Assembly: GCA_002436105.1 (NCBI GenBank)
Contig: DIXU01000001.1
Span: 310,001 to 374,000, forward strand
Origin: Candidatus Aminicenantes bacterium UBA6072
Lineage (GTDB): Bacteria > Acidobacteriota > Aminicenantia > UBA2199
Direction: 5' to 3'
DNA: 64,000 nucleotides
Below the pieces are notes generated by a model. It saw only the letters and a program-made list of their open reading frames with translations, had not been told where the DNA came from and searched no databases. This document shows, piece by piece, positions 40,070 through 48,140 of this stretch (its first letter is position 1; every line of letters starts with the position of its first letter). The position numbers and the translations under genes were made by a program.

Positions 40070-40597
40070 ATGAAAGCCCGAGGATTCAACCGCGGAGTCG
40101 GGCGCCGGCGGGCCGCCCGCGCGGCCGTGCTGGCGCTTCTCCTTTCTTCCGCCGCCTGTTTCAGCTTCCGGGTCGCCGTCCCCCCCGATCCCGAGGAAGT
40201 GGTCGGGACGCTGGCCATCGTGCGCACCCACCCCGGCGGCCTGGACCTGGAAAAGCCGCTTGCCGACGAGCCGGTCAGCGAGGATGACGACGGCATCCAC
40301 TCGCTGGTCAAGGTCCTGCAGGTGAGCCGGCCCCTGACGCTGCAATGGCATTGGTACTCCCCGGACAACCTGCGGCTGCGCAGCTCCAAGGCGGTCACGG
40401 TCAACGCCAAGGCACGCTTCCTGGCGTACTTCGCCGCCTGGGATACGCTGCCCCGCCCGGTTTACGCCGGGAAAAAGGGGAATTGGGCGGTGGTGATCAC
40501 CGTCGACGGCCGCTTCTTCGCCAGGAAGGAATTCATCATCGAGCAAGGAGATCCAGGGATAGGATCGCCCGCCGTGCCTCCAGCCGCGCAGGCGTAA
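40070..40597 (+). CDS. Putative lipoprotein of unknown function
   Basis: This 175-residue protein has an arginine-rich start, a hydrophobic helix and the lipobox LLSSAAC (cleavage before Cys at about 30), so it is probably lipid-anchored. The mature part is beta-rich (SRPLTLQWHWYSPDNLRLRSS, GNWAVVITVDGRFFARKEFII), reminiscent of small periplasmic beta-sandwich domains. No family is assigned. Its last 62 bases overlap the end of the convergent anti-sigma gene. Confidence 0.6.
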   Translation: MKARGFNRGVGRRRAARAAVLALLLSSAACFSFRVAVPPDPEEVVGTLAIVRTHPGGLDLEKPLADEPVSEDDDGIHSLVKVLQVSRPLTLQWHWYSPDNLRLRSSKAVTVNAKARFLAYFAAWDTLPRPVYAGKKGNWAVVITVDGRFFARKEFIIEQGDPGIGSPAVPPAAQA

Positions 40598-41696
40598 AGA
40601 CCAGCTTGCCGGCCGCCCTTTTCGCCCGGACGGCCGCGCCGGATTCCCATTCCCCGAGCAGATCCACGGCAATGACCCGGCCGTCGGCGCCGATCGTCAC
40701 TTGCAGCGCCGATCCTGGCGGAAGCCATTCACGGACATGCTGGAGGCCGGGAGCGAGCAGATCGTCACCGGAGACGTCGCCCTCGATGCGCACGAGAGGC
40801 CCCGCGGCCAGCTCGACGATGCCCAGGTCCGGAGGCGCGGCGGCACGCCCGCTCGTCGCCAGGAGAATCTGCAGCGCCCCGGAAGCCGCCTGCAAACCCG
40901 CCGCGGGACGGGATCTCGTCGCCATGGCAACGGACGCCCCGCTGCCGGCCGGCCGCGGCAGCGCTTTGTCCGCGAAGACCGCTTTCATCTCTTCGCCGCG
41001 GTCCCTTTCCGCCTGCGCCTCGACGCCGCCAGGCACCTCCTTGATCACGCCCTCCTCCATTTCGCTGTAACGTGCCGGCTCCGCCTTGCCGGCCTGAGGC
41101 GGCAGCTCCCGTTCCGCGAGCGCGACAGCGGGCGCCGCTTCAGGCAGCGGCGATGCCGGCGGCACCCGGCCGGGGGCTTCGGCGGCAAGCTTCTTTTTCA
41201 GTTCCGTGCCGCCGCCCCTCCCTGGCCCGGCGGCGCCGGATCGATCTTCCGCCGCCATTTCCGGCGCGGCGGCAATTGGGGGGGCGGCCTCAGCGCGGGC
41301 CGGTTCTGCGGCTTCGCCCTTGGCCGCGGGCTGCCCGGCCATCTCCCTTTCGACGGGCCGGGACAGATCCGCGCGCTCCCGGCCGAGAAAGAAAAAGCCG
41401 GCGACCACCGCGACGAGAAAAACGGCGGCGACGCCGAAGGCCGGACGCAGGAACAGGGGTCTCCGCTCACGGGCTTCAGGCAGTTCCGCGTCCCAGGCGC
41501 CGGACGCCTGCAGCCCACGGCGCAGGAATTCGGCGGGGGGCTTTTCCCGGTCCGCCAGCATCGCGGCGACATCGGCCAGCGCCTGGCGGCACTCGCGGCA
41601 GCGGGAGAGGTGGGCTTCCACGCCCGGCCTTTGCCCCTTTTCCAGGCGGTTGTCGATATAGGCCGCCAGGGTCTCGCCGCTCACATGCTCATTCAT
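40536..41696 (-). CDS. Membrane anti-sigma factor with zinc-finger and TonB-like C-terminal region
   Basis: This 386-residue protein begins with a zf-HC2 anti-sigma domain (HLSRCRECRQAL: His, C-x2-C), has one transmembrane helix (about 83-105), a long Ala/Pro/Glu-rich linker and a C-terminal domain (about 300-386). That domain contains LQVTIGADGRVIAVDLL and ends like TonB-C-type beta folds. It should hold the upstream ECF sigma factor inactive and release it on an envelope signal. Its start overlaps the sigma gene end by 8 bases. Its end overlaps the convergent lipoprotein gene. Confidence 0.85.
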   Translation of the reverse strand: MNEHVSGETLAAYIDNRLEKGQRPGVEAHLSRCRECRQALADVAAMLADREKPPAEFLRRGLQASGAWDAELPEARERRPLFLRPAFGVAAVFLVAVVAGFFFLGRERADLSRPVEREMAGQPAAKGEAAEPARAEAAPPIAAAPEMAAEDRSGAAGPGRGGGTELKKKLAAEAPGRVPPASPLPEAAPAVALAERELPPQAGKAEPARYSEMEEGVIKEVPGGVEAQAERDRGEEMKAVFADKALPRPAGSGASVAMATRSRPAAGLQAASGALQILLATSGRAAAPPDLGIVELAAGPLVRIEGDVSGDDLLAPGLQHVREWLPPGSALQVTIGADGRVIAVDLLGEWESGAAVRAKRAAGKLVFTPARLEARRAILSLDLLAR

Positions 41697-42204
41697 TGCC
41701 TTCCCCCTCCAGCGCGCCGGCGATCTCTTTCCGGCTGAATTGCCGGGTCCCCTCCAGTTCGGCCCGGATCTTTTTCAGGACGCGGGCAAGGAACTTGTAG
41801 GCCGACGGCAGGCGGAGCACCCGGCCGGCCTCGTTGATCCTCATGCCCTGGAAATAGACCAGCTGGACGGCCAGCCTTTCCCGGTCATCCAGCTTCTCCA
41901 GGGCCAGGCGCAGCCCGGCCTCCAGTTGCCGCCGCTGTTCCCGCCTCTCGCCCGCGGCCAGCTCCGATTCCGGCGTCCTCATGTCGGCCAGGATCCTCGT
42001 GTAGTCCGGCTCGCCGTCGATGGAGACCACGCGGATCTTTTTCAGCGCGAAGTCGCGGCCGTATCTCGCGCGCAGGAAATCGAGCGCCAGGCGGCGCGCC
42101 ACCACGGTCAGCCAGGTGGAGAGCTTGGCCCGGAAGGCGAAGCGCCGCAGCCGCTGGAAGCGGTCCTCGCGCAGCTTTTCCAGGACGTGCAGGTAGACGG
42201 CCAT
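41689..42204 (-). CDS. ECF-type RNA polymerase sigma factor, 3' open part
   Basis: The uninterrupted frame gives 171 residues from ATG 42204. It covers the later part of region 2 (FRAKLSTWLTVVARRLALDFLRARYG) and region 4 (ALEKLDDRERLAVQLVYFQGMRINEAGRVLRLP...RVLKKIRAEL). A full sigma factor would also need the segment encoded by 42205-42348, which is in frame but carries a TAG. From ATG 42204 the protein would lack most of region 2.1 and may be weak or inactive. It overlaps the gene for its membrane anti-sigma factor, a classic pairing. Confidence 0.8.
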   Translation of the reverse strand: MAVYLHVLEKLREDRFQRLRRFAFRAKLSTWLTVVARRLALDFLRARYGRDFALKKIRVVSIDGEPDYTRILADMRTPESELAAGERREQRRQLEAGLRLALEKLDDRERLAVQLVYFQGMRINEAGRVLRLPSAYKFLARVLKKIRAELEGTRQFSRKEIAGALEGEGNE

Positions 42205-42348
42205 CTTCTCGTCGTAATCGTCGGTGTACTTGATGACGGCGCGGTAGATGAAGCCCGAGTACTCCAGGACGAATCTCTGCTAGGCGGCGGTGTCGTCCGC
42301 CAGAATGGCGCGCACCAGGCGGGCCTCGCTGTCCCCGAATACCCTCAT
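42205..42348 (-). pseudogene. 5' part of the ECF sigma gene, interrupted by an in-frame TAG
   Basis: Reading in frame from ATG 42348 gives MRVFGDSEARLVRAILADDT and two alanines, then TAG (42280-42282), then QRFVLEYSGFIYRAVIKYT running straight into the open sigma frame. This is the expected N-terminus and region 2.1 of an ECF factor. A promoter lies immediately upstream of the ATG. A single C-to-T change (CAG to TAG) would explain the stop. Nonsense mutation, sequencing error and suppression are all possible. Confidence 0.75.
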
Positions 42349-42355
42349 GAAGGCG

Positions 42356-42386
42356 ATTATAGCAGGAATCGCCCGCTCGAAGTCAA
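42356..42386 (-). promoter_or_regulatory. Promoter of the ECF sigma gene
   Basis: On the minus strand there is TTGACT (42381-42386), 19 bases, perfect TATAAT (42356-42361). The -10 box ends 7 bases before ATG 42348, so a leaderless transcript would start at that codon. Confidence 0.6.
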
Positions 42387-42560
42387 GCGCGCGGGCTTCT
42401 GACCCGCCGGCGCTCGCCGGGATGAAAGGATGAATGAAGAGTACGGTCTCCATGGCGCGCCCCCAGCCGCTTCATCCGCTTAGACGGCGGGCCGGCAGGG
42501 AATTCCCGGCGCTCCCCAGGGGGACAACGGCCGAAGGCAGGGCCGCACTGGACGCGCCGG

Positions 42561-42589
42561 TTGACTTTGCCGGCGATTTTTTCGATAAT
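42561..42589 (+). promoter_or_regulatory. Promoter of the mtnP-buk operon
   Basis: TTGACT (42561-42566), 17 bases, GATAAT (42584-42589), then a leader of about 54 bases with GAGAGGAG before ATG 42650. The rest of the 301-base gap between the sigma and mtnP genes shows only the sigma promoter. Confidence 0.7.
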
Positions 42590-42649
42590 CTGGCCTGGCG
42601 GGGGCCATCAGCCTTCAGCGGGTACCTGCAGGGCCAGAGAGGAGACAAC

Positions 42650-43525
42650 ATGGAATACGCGGAGATCGGCATCATCGGCGGCAGCGGCTTCTACGATTTG
42701 GAGGGGCTGGAGGAGGCGCACTCCGTCCGGCTGCGCACACCGTTCGGCGCACCCTCGGAAAAGCTCATGCTGGGCAAGCTGCGCGGCCGCGCCGTGGCTT
42801 TCCTTTCGCGCCACGGCCACGGCCATCGCCTGAACCCGTCGGAGGTGAACTACCGGGCCAACCTGTTCGCCATGAAGATGCTGAAGGTGGAGCGCCTGGT
42901 ATCCATCACCGCCGTGGGCTCGCTGAAGGAGGAGCTGAAGCCGGGCGAGCTGGTCATCCCCGACCAGTACGTCGACCAGACGTTCAAGAGGGAAAAGACC
43001 TTCTTCGAGGACGGGATCGTCGCCCACGTCTCCCTGGCCGACCCTGCCTGCCCGGAGCTCGCCCGGCTCGCCCAGCGCCTGGCCGGCGAGGCGGGCCTGG
43101 CCGCCCACCAGGGGGGAACCTATTGCAACATGGAGGGGCCGCAGTTCTCCAGCCGCGCCGAATCGCTGGCCAACCGCCGGATGGGCCACGCGCTCATCGG
43201 CATGACCCAGGCCGTCGAGGCCAAGCTGGCCCGCGAACTGGAGATGTGCTTCCTGCCCCTGGCCTTCGTCACCGACTACGACTGCTGGCACCAGAGCGAG
43301 GAGCCGGTCACCGTGGAAATGGTCATGGCCAACCTCAAGAAGGGAGTGACAGCCATCAGGAAGCTCCTGCCGCTGATCATCCACGAGCTCCCCCGCGACC
43401 GCGGCGCCTGCTCCTGCGCCGACGCCCTGGCCGCCTCGATCATCACCGCGCCGCCCCTGATCCCGGAAAAGACCTACAAGAAGCTCGAGCTCATCATCGG
43501 CAAGTACATCCCGTCCCGCATGTAA
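42650..43525 (+). CDS. mtnP: S-methyl-5'-thioadenosine phosphorylase
   Basis: This 291-residue enzyme splits methylthioadenosine to adenine and methylthioribose 1-phosphate in methionine salvage. It shows IGIIGGSGFYDL at the start, SRHGHGHRLNPSEVNYRAN (phosphate and ribose binding), and CNMEGPQFSSRAES, the purine-site motif of MTA phosphorylases. The start is set by GAGAGGAG upstream; longer in-frame ATGs lie upstream of the promoter. Other purine nucleoside phosphorylases are the main alternative. It precedes buk by 10 bases. Confidence 0.92.
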   Translation: MEYAEIGIIGGSGFYDLEGLEEAHSVRLRTPFGAPSEKLMLGKLRGRAVAFLSRHGHGHRLNPSEVNYRANLFAMKMLKVERLVSITAVGSLKEELKPGELVIPDQYVDQTFKREKTFFEDGIVAHVSLADPACPELARLAQRLAGEAGLAAHQGGTYCNMEGPQFSSRAESLANRRMGHALIGMTQAVEAKLARELEMCFLPLAFVTDYDCWHQSEEPVTVEMVMANLKKGVTAIRKLLPLIIHELPRDRGACSCADALAASIITAPPLIPEKTYKKLELIIGKYIPSRM

Positions 43526-43535
43526 AGAGGAGATC

Positions 43536-44603
43536 ATGCCCCAAGAACTCATCCTGGTCATCAACCCCGGCAACACCTCCACCAAGGTGGCGGTCTATGA
43601 CGGCGCCGCCCCCGTCTGCAGCGAATCGATCAAGCACGCCGACGAGGAGATCGCCCGCTTCGCCGACATCAACGCCCAGCGGCAGTTCCGCGAGGAGCTG
43701 ATCGAGGATTTCCTGAAGCGGCAGGGGATCGCGCCGGGCGCCATCCGCGCCATCGCCGCCCGCGGCGGGCTGCTCAAGCCCCTGGCCAGCGGCACCTATG
43801 CCGTCGACCAGCGCATGGTCGACGACCTGGCCGAGGCGCGCCAGGGCCGGCACGCCTCGAACCTGGCCGCGCAGATCGGCTTTTCCCTGGCCGCCAAGCT
43901 GGGGATCACCTGCTACATCGTCGACCCGGTATCGGTCGACGAAGCCGAGCCTTTGGCCCGTTATTCCGGCCACCCCCTGTTCCAGCGCGTGATGCTCACC
44001 CACGCCCTGAACATGAAGGCAGTGGCCAGGCGCTTCTGCGCCGAAAAGCAGCTGCGCTACGAGGAGCTGACCCTGCTGGTCATCCACCTGGGCACGGGCA
44101 ACTCCATCTCGCTGCACCGGAACGGGCGCATGATCGATGCCGTCAACCCCTCCGAGGAAGGCCCCTTTTCCATGGACCGCAGCGGCGGCCTGCCCGTCCT
44201 GCAGGCGGTGCGCCACGTCTGCGCGAACGGCATGTCCTTCAAGGACTTTGAAAAAATGGTCTTCGGCAGCGGCGGCCTCTTCGCCTACCTGGGAACGAAG
44301 GACTTCCTGAAGGTGCGCGACCAGTACCTGGCGGGCGACGCCCGGACCATGGAGGTGGTGCAGGCCATGGCCTACCAGGTGGCCAAGGACGCCGGCGGGC
44401 TGGCCACCGTGGTCAGCGGCAGGATCGACGCCACGCTCATCACCGGCGGCATCGCCTTCAACGAGTTCTTCATCGACCTGCTGCGCCGGCGCCTCTCCTT
44501 CCTCGCCCCGATCCACGTCTACCCCGGCGAGGACGAGATGCGCTCCCTGGCCGAGGGCGTCCACCGGGTGCTGCGCGGCGAGGAAGAGGCAAAAACCTAT
44601 TAA
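43536..44603 (+). CDS. buk: Butyrate kinase (or branched-chain fatty acid kinase)
   Basis: This 355-residue enzyme of the acetokinase superfamily converts butyryl-phosphate and ADP to butyrate and ATP. It has INPGNTSTKVAVYDG at the N-terminus, VIHLGTGNSISLHRNGR, the DRSGGLPVLQ segment and LITGGIAFNEFF, and matches the family length. No phosphotransbutyrylase gene is adjacent. With the acyl-CoA dehydrogenase and acyl-CoA ligase in this window it fits fermentation of amino acids to short-chain acids. Confidence 0.92.
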   Translation: MPQELILVINPGNTSTKVAVYDGAAPVCSESIKHADEEIARFADINAQRQFREELIEDFLKRQGIAPGAIRAIAARGGLLKPLASGTYAVDQRMVDDLAEARQGRHASNLAAQIGFSLAAKLGITCYIVDPVSVDEAEPLARYSGHPLFQRVMLTHALNMKAVARRFCAEKQLRYEELTLLVIHLGTGNSISLHRNGRMIDAVNPSEEGPFSMDRSGGLPVLQAVRHVCANGMSFKDFEKMVFGSGGLFAYLGTKDFLKVRDQYLAGDARTMEVVQAMAYQVAKDAGGLATVVSGRIDATLITGGIAFNEFFIDLLRRRLSFLAPIHVYPGEDEMRSLAEGVHRVLRGEEEAKTY

Positions 44604-44656
44604 ATGAAAGAAACCCAAGGCATTTCCCGTTGTCTCCGCCCGCCCGGGAGGCTTTC

Positions 44657-45217
44657 ATGCCCGTGAACGACCGCCTGAACCCACTGTCGACCGTCACGGA
44701 GCAGCAGGTGGCCCTGTTGGAGAAGAAGATCGACGACCTCAAGGCCGAATACATCCTTTTCTTCAACGGCGACACCCGGCAGCCCCCGGAAAAGAAGCGC
44801 GAAGACCTGGAAAAAGCCATCCGCAAGCTGATCTACGGCGGTTCCAAGTCGCCCAAGATGGAAATGATCATCCAGAACTTGGCCCAGCGCTTCAGCCTCT
44901 ACAACAACATGTGGCTGAAAAAGCTCAATGAGCTGGAGATCGGAACGCCGCTCACCCGCGCCCGGAAGGCCGCCCCGCCCAAGCCCGGGCGTGAAAAGGA
45001 GACGCACGAATTGTACCTGACCCTCAACGACGAGGAGACCTTCGAGCGCTTCGCCGCCGTTTACCGGGAGATGCTGCCGGAAAGCGGCGCCTCGGAAAAG
45101 GAAAGGGATCAGGTCATCGAAAGCATCAAGACCAAGATGCTGACCCACAACCTGGTCGAGGCCCGCGTCACCTTCAGCCGGCAGAAAGGCAAGCTGAACA
45201 TCCGCATCAAGAAATAG
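44657..45217 (+). CDS. Helical protein of unknown function
   Basis: This 186-residue protein starts at an ATG with GGGAGG 6 bases upstream. The N-terminal half is a coiled coil with the pattern VALLEKKIDDLKAEYILFFNGDTRQPPEKKREDLEKAIRKL, followed by LAQRFSLYNNMWLKKLNELE. This resembles a family seen in myxobacteria and related groups (MXAN_5187 C-terminal type), but I cannot verify that. The C-terminal half is a separate helical domain ending in basic residues. It follows buk by 53 bases and may share its transcript. Confidence 0.65.
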   Translation: MPVNDRLNPLSTVTEQQVALLEKKIDDLKAEYILFFNGDTRQPPEKKREDLEKAIRKLIYGGSKSPKMEMIIQNLAQRFSLYNNMWLKKLNELEIGTPLTRARKAAPPKPGREKETHELYLTLNDEETFERFAAVYREMLPESGASEKERDQVIESIKTKMLTHNLVEARVTFSRQKGKLNIRIKK

Positions 45218-45234
45218 CCGGGCGGTTGCCGCGG

Positions 45235-46929
45235 TCAGCGGGAATACAGGTAGCGCTTGATCTTGCTGGTGGCGGTCTTCTGGAACGGCTCCTCGTGCTC
45301 GATGAAGCGCGTGATCTGCGCGAACGCCGACAACTGCGGGTTGATGGTCTCCTTCAGGCGCTGCAGCAGCTCGTCGATGTACTCGCGCTTCTGCTGCTGG
45401 GTCCTGCCCCGGGTTTCCTCGTCGATCAGGTCATAGTCCAGGTAGACCAGGGCTTCCAGGCGGCCGCCGCTTTCCACGACCAGCGACTCGGCCACGTGCA
45501 TGCAGGAGTTGATCTTGTCCTCGATGGCTTCGGGATAGATGTTCTCGCCGTTGGACATCAGGATCATGTTCTTGGAGCGCCCGCGGATATACAGGTTGCC
45601 CGCCTTGTCGAAATTGCCCAGGTCGCCGGTGCGAAACCAGCCCTCCCCGTCCAGGACCTGGCGGGTGGCCTCGGGGTTCTTGTAGTACCCCTTCATGACG
45701 TTGGGCCCGCGGGCCACGATCTCGCCGATGCCGCTGCGGGGATCGGGATCGTCGATGCGGATCTCGACCCCGGCGATGGGCTTGCCGGTCGAGCCGACGG
45801 CGATGGTCCCGTCGCCCCAGGGGCCGCCGGCCAGCAATGGCGCCGTTTCGGTCAGGCCATAGCCGATCAGGTAGGGGAAGCCCGATTTTTTCAGGAAAAT
45901 CTCGGCCTCGCGGTTGATCGCCGCCCCGCCGATGGCCATGGTCTTCAGCTCGCCGCCGAAGAAATCGACCAGCTTGTCGCGGATCTTGCGGTAGATCTTC
46001 ATCTTCAGGCCGGGGACCCTGGCGATCAGCTTGAGCAGCCGCTTCTTTTCAAAGGCGGCCAGGACCTTTTTCTTGTAGATCTTCTCCATGATCAGCGGCA
46101 CGGCGGGTATGACCTGGGGCTTTTCCACCTTGCAGATCTTTTCCAGTATGGTCGGCGTGGGCATTTTCCCGACATAGACGATGCGCGCGCCGTTAAGCAG
46201 GGGGAAGATGAATCCCAGGGTGAATTCATAGGAATGGGAGAGGGGCAGGATGGAGAGGAAGGTCCACCCGGGCAGGATCTCGAGGATATGGTTGGCTACG
46301 GTCAGCACGTTGGCAATGAAGTTGCCGTGGCTGAGCATGACCGCCTTGGAGTGACCGGAAGTCCCGGAGGTATAGATGATGGAGGCGATGTCATCGGCGC
46401 TGACGTCCGCCGAGCGCAGGCCCATCCTGTCGGGGATCTGGCGCAGGAAGTTCCGCGCCCTCTCGATGAAGTTGGAGATCGGTTCGACGGGGAGAAAGTC
46501 CGACTCGGCCCGGAAATCGTCGAGCGTGATCACGCTCAGCAGCTTGCTGTCGCGGATGCCCAGCACCTTGTCCATCTGCTTCTGGGTGGTAAAAAGGATC
46601 TTGGCTTCCGAGTCCAGGAGAATGTGATGGATGTCGGTCTCCGGAAAATCGGGCAGGATCGGCACCACGATGGCGCCGATGCGCATGACGGCCAGGCAGG
46701 CGATGCACCAGTGCGGGGAATTCTCGCCCAGGATGGCGATGCGGTCGCCCTTGAGAACTCCCTCCTTGCGCAGCGTTTCGGCCATGCCCGTGACCTGCTG
46801 GAACAGCTCGCCGTAGGTCAGGGGGCGCTCCAGAGCCATGCCCAGGGCCGGGCGCGAGCCGTAGAGCTCGGCGCTCGTCTCCAACAGGCAATTGATCGTG
46901 TTTTCCCTCAGGGAGATATTGCGTGCCAT
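45235..46929 (-). CDS. Long-chain acyl-CoA synthetase (AMP-forming)
   Basis: This 564-residue adenylate-forming enzyme activates fatty acids to acyl-CoA with ATP. Key motifs are IIYTSGTSGHSKAVMLSH (ATP loop), LIGYGLTETAP, GWFRTGDLG, and the C-terminal KIKRYLYSR with the catalytic-loop lysine (FQKTATSKIKR). It is closest to FadD15-like/long-chain enzymes rather than acetyl-CoA synthetase. It is preceded by a promoter whose -10 box ends 6 bases before the ATG, so the transcript is probably leaderless. Confidence 0.9.
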   Translation of the reverse strand: MARNISLRENTINCLLETSAELYGSRPALGMALERPLTYGELFQQVTGMAETLRKEGVLKGDRIAILGENSPHWCIACLAVMRIGAIVVPILPDFPETDIHHILLDSEAKILFTTQKQMDKVLGIRDSKLLSVITLDDFRAESDFLPVEPISNFIERARNFLRQIPDRMGLRSADVSADDIASIIYTSGTSGHSKAVMLSHGNFIANVLTVANHILEILPGWTFLSILPLSHSYEFTLGFIFPLLNGARIVYVGKMPTPTILEKICKVEKPQVIPAVPLIMEKIYKKKVLAAFEKKRLLKLIARVPGLKMKIYRKIRDKLVDFFGGELKTMAIGGAAINREAEIFLKKSGFPYLIGYGLTETAPLLAGGPWGDGTIAVGSTGKPIAGVEIRIDDPDPRSGIGEIVARGPNVMKGYYKNPEATRQVLDGEGWFRTGDLGNFDKAGNLYIRGRSKNMILMSNGENIYPEAIEDKINSCMHVAESLVVESGGRLEALVYLDYDLIDEETRGRTQQQKREYIDELLQRLKETINPQLSAFAQITRFIEHEEPFQKTATSKIKRYLYSR

Positions 46930-46935
46930 GAAATA

Positions 46936-46963
46936 ACTATACGCAAAAATTATTTTTTTTCAA
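46936..46963 (-). promoter_or_regulatory. Promoter of the acyl-CoA synthetase gene
   Basis: On the minus strand there is TTGAAA (46958-46963), 16 bases, TATAGT (46936-46941). Transcription would start at about 46929, the A of the ATG. Confidence 0.62.
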
Positions 46964-47017
46964 CTTTTTCCGCCCTTCCTTACCCCTGGCCGCCGAGGAT
47001 AATTTTGCGGCCGGCAC

Positions 47018-47046
47018 TTGACAACATTCTTTTTCTTTGCTACATT
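47018..47046 (+). promoter_or_regulatory. Promoter of the exbD-like gene
   Basis: A perfect TTGACA (47018-47023), 17 bases and TACATT (47041-47046) are followed by GAGGAGG and ATG 47073. Confidence 0.72.
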
Positions 47047-47072
47047 AGTTCCTGCAATCGAGGAGGTCCCGT

Positions 47073-47495
47073 ATGAGTGTCGATATTGGTGCCAGCAAAC
47101 AAAAATCCGAACCCAACGTTGTCCCTCTTTGCGATATTCTGCTCGTGCTGCTGATCATTTTCATGGTCATCACCCCGGTCATGCAGAAAGGGATCGACAT
47201 CAAGCTCCCCGAGACCCAGCAGGACGATGGCGAGGGCGGTGACCCTAACGTTCGCGGCATCGTGCTGACCCTCGAGAGCGACCGCACGGTCAAGATCAAC
47301 CAGGACGCCGTCGAAATGACCGTCCTGGAGAACACGCTGCGCGACCTCTACCAGACCCGCACCGACAAGACCATCTTCATCCGCGCCGACGAGACCCTCA
47401 ATTACCAGGACGTGCTGCACATCATCGACATCGCCAAGGGCGCCGGCATCGAGGTCCTGGGCGTCATCCCCGAGCGCTACAAGAGCGGCATCTAG
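47073..47495 (+). CDS. exbD: ExbD/TolR-family biopolymer transport protein
   Basis: This 140-residue protein has a short cytoplasmic start, the SEPNVVPLCDILLVLLIIFMVITP transmembrane helix with the conserved aspartate, and a periplasmic domain (VRGIVLTLESDRTVKINQ...IFIRADETLNYQDVLHIIDIAKGAGI). It is a proton-motive-force-driven energiser subunit. No ExbB/TolQ partner is adjacent, so it must work with one encoded elsewhere. It has its own promoter and a strong ribosome binding site. Confidence 0.9.
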   Translation: MSVDIGASKQKSEPNVVPLCDILLVLLIIFMVITPVMQKGIDIKLPETQQDDGEGGDPNVRGIVLTLESDRTVKINQDAVEMTVLENTLRDLYQTRTDKTIFIRADETLNYQDVLHIIDIAKGAGIEVLGVIPERYKSGI

Positions 47496-47577
47496 CCTTT
47501 TTGCGGCCCATCCTTTTTCCCCTCCCGGCCCAATGAGGAAGGTTTCCCCCCGATTTTCCCATTCTTATCGGCAGCGG

Positions 47578-47606
47578 TTGAAAAACCCCCGCGAAAGATG
47601 TACAAT
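47578..47606 (+). promoter_or_regulatory. Promoter upstream of the TPR protein gene
   Basis: TTGAAA (47578-47583), 17 bases, TACAAT (47601-47606). Its -10 box overlaps an in-frame ATG at 47598, so the later ATG at 47631 is the better start. Confidence 0.6.
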
Positions 47607-47630
47607 AGGGGCCCGGAGGTCCCGCCAGCC

Positions 47631-48140
47631 ATGAAACTGAAAGAAGAAAAGGAACTGCAGTCCATCAGCGAGGAATACGAGAAAGCGCTGCAATCATTCC
47701 ATAAAAAAAACTATGCCAAGGCCCACGAGGCCTTCGCCAGGATCGTCGAGGCCTACAAGGATTCGGAATTCTACAGCGTGCTGGAGATCCAGACCCGGGC
47801 CAAGGTCTACCAGAGCATCGCCCACGCCCAGACTCACCCGGTGAAGATCAGGCTGGAAAGCGCCCAGGACCATATCGGCGAGGGGGTGTTCCAGCTGAAT
47901 GCCGGGGATGTCGCCAAGGCCCAGGAGCACTTCGCCATCGCCGAGAAAAACAACTGCCGCGACGCCTACCTCTACTATCTCATGGCCACCGCCTGCCTGC
48001 GCCAGGAGGATACGGCCAATGCCCTGCGCTACATCGAAAAATGCCTGAAAAAGGACGAAGGCTACAAGGTCATCATCTACAACGAGCCCGACTTCGAGCC
48101 GCTGCAGCAAAACCCCGATTTCCTGAAACTGGTGGAATGA
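47631..48140 (+). CDS. TPR-like protein
   Basis: This 169-residue helical protein has TPR-type helix pairs: YEKALQSFHKKNYAKAHEAFARIVEAY, then QLNAGDVAKAQEHFAIAEKN and YLMATACLRQEDTANALRYIEKCLKKD. It has no signal peptide or membrane helix and is probably a cytoplasmic scaffold. Its stop overlaps the start of a GlmU-like acetyltransferase gene (ATGA), which implies coupling with that gene. GGAGG lies 11 bases before the chosen ATG. Confidence 0.75.
   Translation: MKLKEEKELQSISEEYEKALQSFHKKNYAKAHEAFARIVEAYKDSEFYSVLEIQTRAKVYQSIAHAQTHPVKIRLESAQDHIGEGVFQLNAGDVAKAQEHFAIAEKNNCRDAYLYYLMATACLRQEDTANALRYIEKCLKKDEGYKVIIYNEPDFEPLQQNPDFLKLVE

Noticed and set aside
41689..42348. TAG reassigned to an amino acid throughout the genome
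   Set aside because: TAG ends many intact genes here (for example at 150, 16420, 21480 and 18868), and a normal release factor 1 is encoded at 50314-51417.
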